Assembly (NCBI GenBank): GCA_036005845.1
Contig: DASYQD010000156.1
Coordinates: 1 to 6,744, forward strand
Length of the DNA stretch: 6,744 nucleotides
Reading direction: 5' to 3'
Origin: DASYQD01 sp036005845
GTDB taxonomy: Bacteria; Acidobacteriota; Thermoanaerobaculia; Multivoradales; JAIOJS01
The position numbers were made by a program, and so were the translations under genes. Shown here one piece after another: positions 5,373 to 6,744 of this stretch. A model generated the notes under the pieces. That model had not been told where the DNA came from. It was given only the letters and a program-made list of their open reading frames with translations, and searched no databases. Every line of letters starts with the position of its first letter. The stretch's first letter is position 1.

Positions 5373-6744
5373 ATGACGCAGCCGAATCGCAGGATCGACC
5401 CGGAAGTGGAGGCGCAGCTAGGCCTCGGCGAGACGAGCGGCAGCCGCACCCGGCGCACGTGGATTCGCCGCGGCGTGTGGGTGCTCGTCGCCCTGGCGCT
5501 GCTCGGCGGCCTCGCCTGGTGGCGGGCGCGCGGGCGCGCCGAGCGGGCGCCGAAGTACGTCACCGCGCCGGTCGAGCGCGGCGATCTCGCGGTCACCGTC
5601 ACCGCCACCGGCACGCTGTCGGCGCTCGACACCGTCGAGGTGAGCTCGGAGGTCTCCGGCCGCGTCGCCGAAGTGCTCGTCGATTTCAACGACCGCGTGC
5701 GCGCGGGACAGACGCTCGCCGTGCTCAACCCCGAGCAGGCGCGGGCGCGGGCGCAGGAGGCCGCCGCGCAGGTGAACGCGGCTGCCGCCTCGCTGGTGCG
5801 CGCGCGGGCCACCGCCGACGAGTCGCGCCGCAAGCTGCAGCGCGCGCAGGAGCTGTCGAAGGCGGGCCTGTTGTCGAAGGACGACCTCGACACCGCGCAG
5901 GCAACGGCACGCCGCGCGGATGCCGACGTCGGCTCGGCGTCGGCGCAGGTGACGGTGGCGCGCGCCAGCCTCGCCGACGTCAGCTCGGCGCTGCGCAAGG
6001 CGACGATCGCCTCGCCCATCGACGGCATCGTGCTGTCACGCACCGTCGAGCCCGGCCAGACGGTGGCGGCGTCGCTGCAGGCGCCGGTGCTCTTCACGTT
6101 GGCCCGCGACCTCACGCAGATGAAGCTCGAGGTGAAGGTCGACGAGGCCGACGTCGGCAAGGTGCACGAAGGCGACACCGCCAACTTCACCGTCGACGCC
6201 TATCCCGGCCGCACCTTCGTCTCGCGCGTCGAGTCGCTGCGCAACGTCGCGGTGACCGACCAGAACGTGGTCACCTACACGGCGGTGCTGTCGGTCTCCA
6301 ACCAGGACTTGGCGCTGCGGCCCGGGATGACGGCGACGGCCAACATCATCACCGAGGAGAAGCACGGCGCGCTGCTGGTTCCCAACGCGGCGCTGCGCTT
6401 CACGCCGCCCGACGTGCTGGCGCAGGAGAACGGCGCCCGCGGCGGGCTCTTCATCCCCGGCGTCACGCGCGGCAACCCGTTCGGGCGGCGCGGGCAGCAG
6501 CAGCAGGGCGGGCAGACGCAGGGACAAGGCGCGCGCGGCGCCGGCGGCCCGAGCGGCGGCGGTGCCGCTGCAGCGGGAGCGCCCAGCGGTGCGAGTCGCG
6601 GCGGGTTCCAGGGCGGCGCCGGCGCGGCAGGCAGCAGTGGGTTCTCGCGGCGCGGCGGTGAGAACGGCGGCGCAGCGGGTGCCGGTCCCGGCGGGTCGCC
6701 GGCGGCGGGCCAGAGCTCTTGGCGTCAACGCCGCGCCGGCGGCG
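5373..6744 (+). CDS. MacA/HlyD-type efflux periplasmic adaptor subunit (3' end outside window)
   Basis: Adaptors of this family bridge an inner-membrane transporter (MacB-type ABC or RND) and an outer-membrane channel. The frame is open from the ATG to the window edge, 457 complete codons with no stop. Visible parts in order: a cytoplasmic tail (1-33), one membrane anchor (about 34-50, WVLVALALLGGLAWW), the first lipoyl half (80-119, with SGRVAEVLVDFNDRVRAGQ), an Ala/Arg-rich coiled-coil hairpin (about 120-208, with the turn near LLSKDDLDTAQ), the second lipoyl half (211-232, ATIASPIDGIVLSRTVEPGQ), a beta-barrel domain (about 246-332) and the VPNAALRFTPP motif (336-346) typical of MacA-like proteins. 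From residue 370 to the edge, the sequence is a low-complexity Gly/Ala/Ser/Gln/Arg segment. The membrane-proximal domain expected next is not reached. A partner transporter gene probably follows. The gene has its own candidate promoter, so it is likely a separate unit from mprF-acvB. MacA-like is favoured over RND type by the LRFTPP motif, but not proven. Confidence 0.93.
   Translation, partial: MTQPNRRIDPEVEAQLGLGETSGSRTRRTWIRRGVWVLVALALLGGLAWWRARGRAERAPKYVTAPVERGDLAVTVTATGTLSALDTVEVSSEVSGRVAEVLVDFNDRVRAGQTLAVLNPEQARARAQEAAAQVNAAAASLVRARATADESRRKLQRAQELSKAGLLSKDDLDTAQATARRADADVGSASAQVTVARASLADVSSALRKATIASPIDGIVLSRTVEPGQTVAASLQAPVLFTLARDLTQMKLEVKVDEADVGKVHEGDTANFTVDAYPGRTFVSRVESLRNVAVTDQNVVTYTAVLSVSNQDLALRPGMTATANIITEEKHGALLVPNAALRFTPPDVLAQENGARGGLFIPGVTRGNPFGRRGQQQQGGQTQGQGARGAGGPSGGGAAAAGAPSGASRGGFQGGAGAAGSSGFSRRGGENGGAAGAGPGGSPAAGQSSWRQRRAGG

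Noticed and set aside
5318..6661. 447-codon plus-strand open frame overlapping the adaptor gene
   Set aside because: Its Arg/Ala/Gly-rich product lacks any domain. The frame starting at 5373 encodes a complete series of adaptor domains and has a good ribosome-binding site.

Overview
This is a very GC-rich window whose genes have G or C at most third codon positions. Signal peptides, a predicted periplasmic VirJ/AcvB-type hydrolase and a membrane-fusion (adaptor) protein of a tripartite pump all point to a Gram-negative, double-membrane bacterium. Proteobacteria and Acidobacteriota both fit; the sequence alone does not settle the phylum, and no rRNA, tRNA, insertion sequence, phage gene or CRISPR array is visible.

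Layout. (1) 77-1189, minus strand: a predicted secreted protein of 370 residues that I do not recognise, with codon use unlike its neighbours. (2) 1188-3812, plus strand: a full-length MprF/LpiA-type aminoacyl-phosphatidylglycerol synthase, with an N-terminal flippase-like membrane domain and a C-terminal transferase domain. Its ATG shares two bases with the ATG of gene 1 on the other strand (CATG at 1187-1190). (3) 3809-5272, plus strand: an AcvB/VirJ-type aminoacyl-phosphatidylglycerol hydrolase with two hydrolase modules, joined to gene 2 by an ATGA stop/start overlap. (4) 5273-5372: a 100-bp gap with a plausible promoter, a 10-bp-period direct repeat and a perfect 12-bp palindrome. (5) 5373-6744, plus strand: the first 457 codons of a MacA/HlyD-type periplasmic adaptor, cut by the window edge inside a long Gly-rich segment.

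How they work together. Genes 2 and 3 form the known lpiA/mprF-acvB pairing. MprF makes positively charged or neutralised aminoacyl-phosphatidylglycerol and moves it across the inner membrane, while the exported hydrolase removes the amino acid. Together they set the surface charge of the inner membrane and hence resistance to cationic peptides and acid. The adaptor probably begins a separate efflux transcription unit, with its transporter beyond the window. The system itself is known. The less ordinary points are the shared divergent start codons, the unknown secreted protein, two apparently intact active sites in AcvB, the architecture of the adaptor promoter and the Gly-rich insertion in the adaptor.
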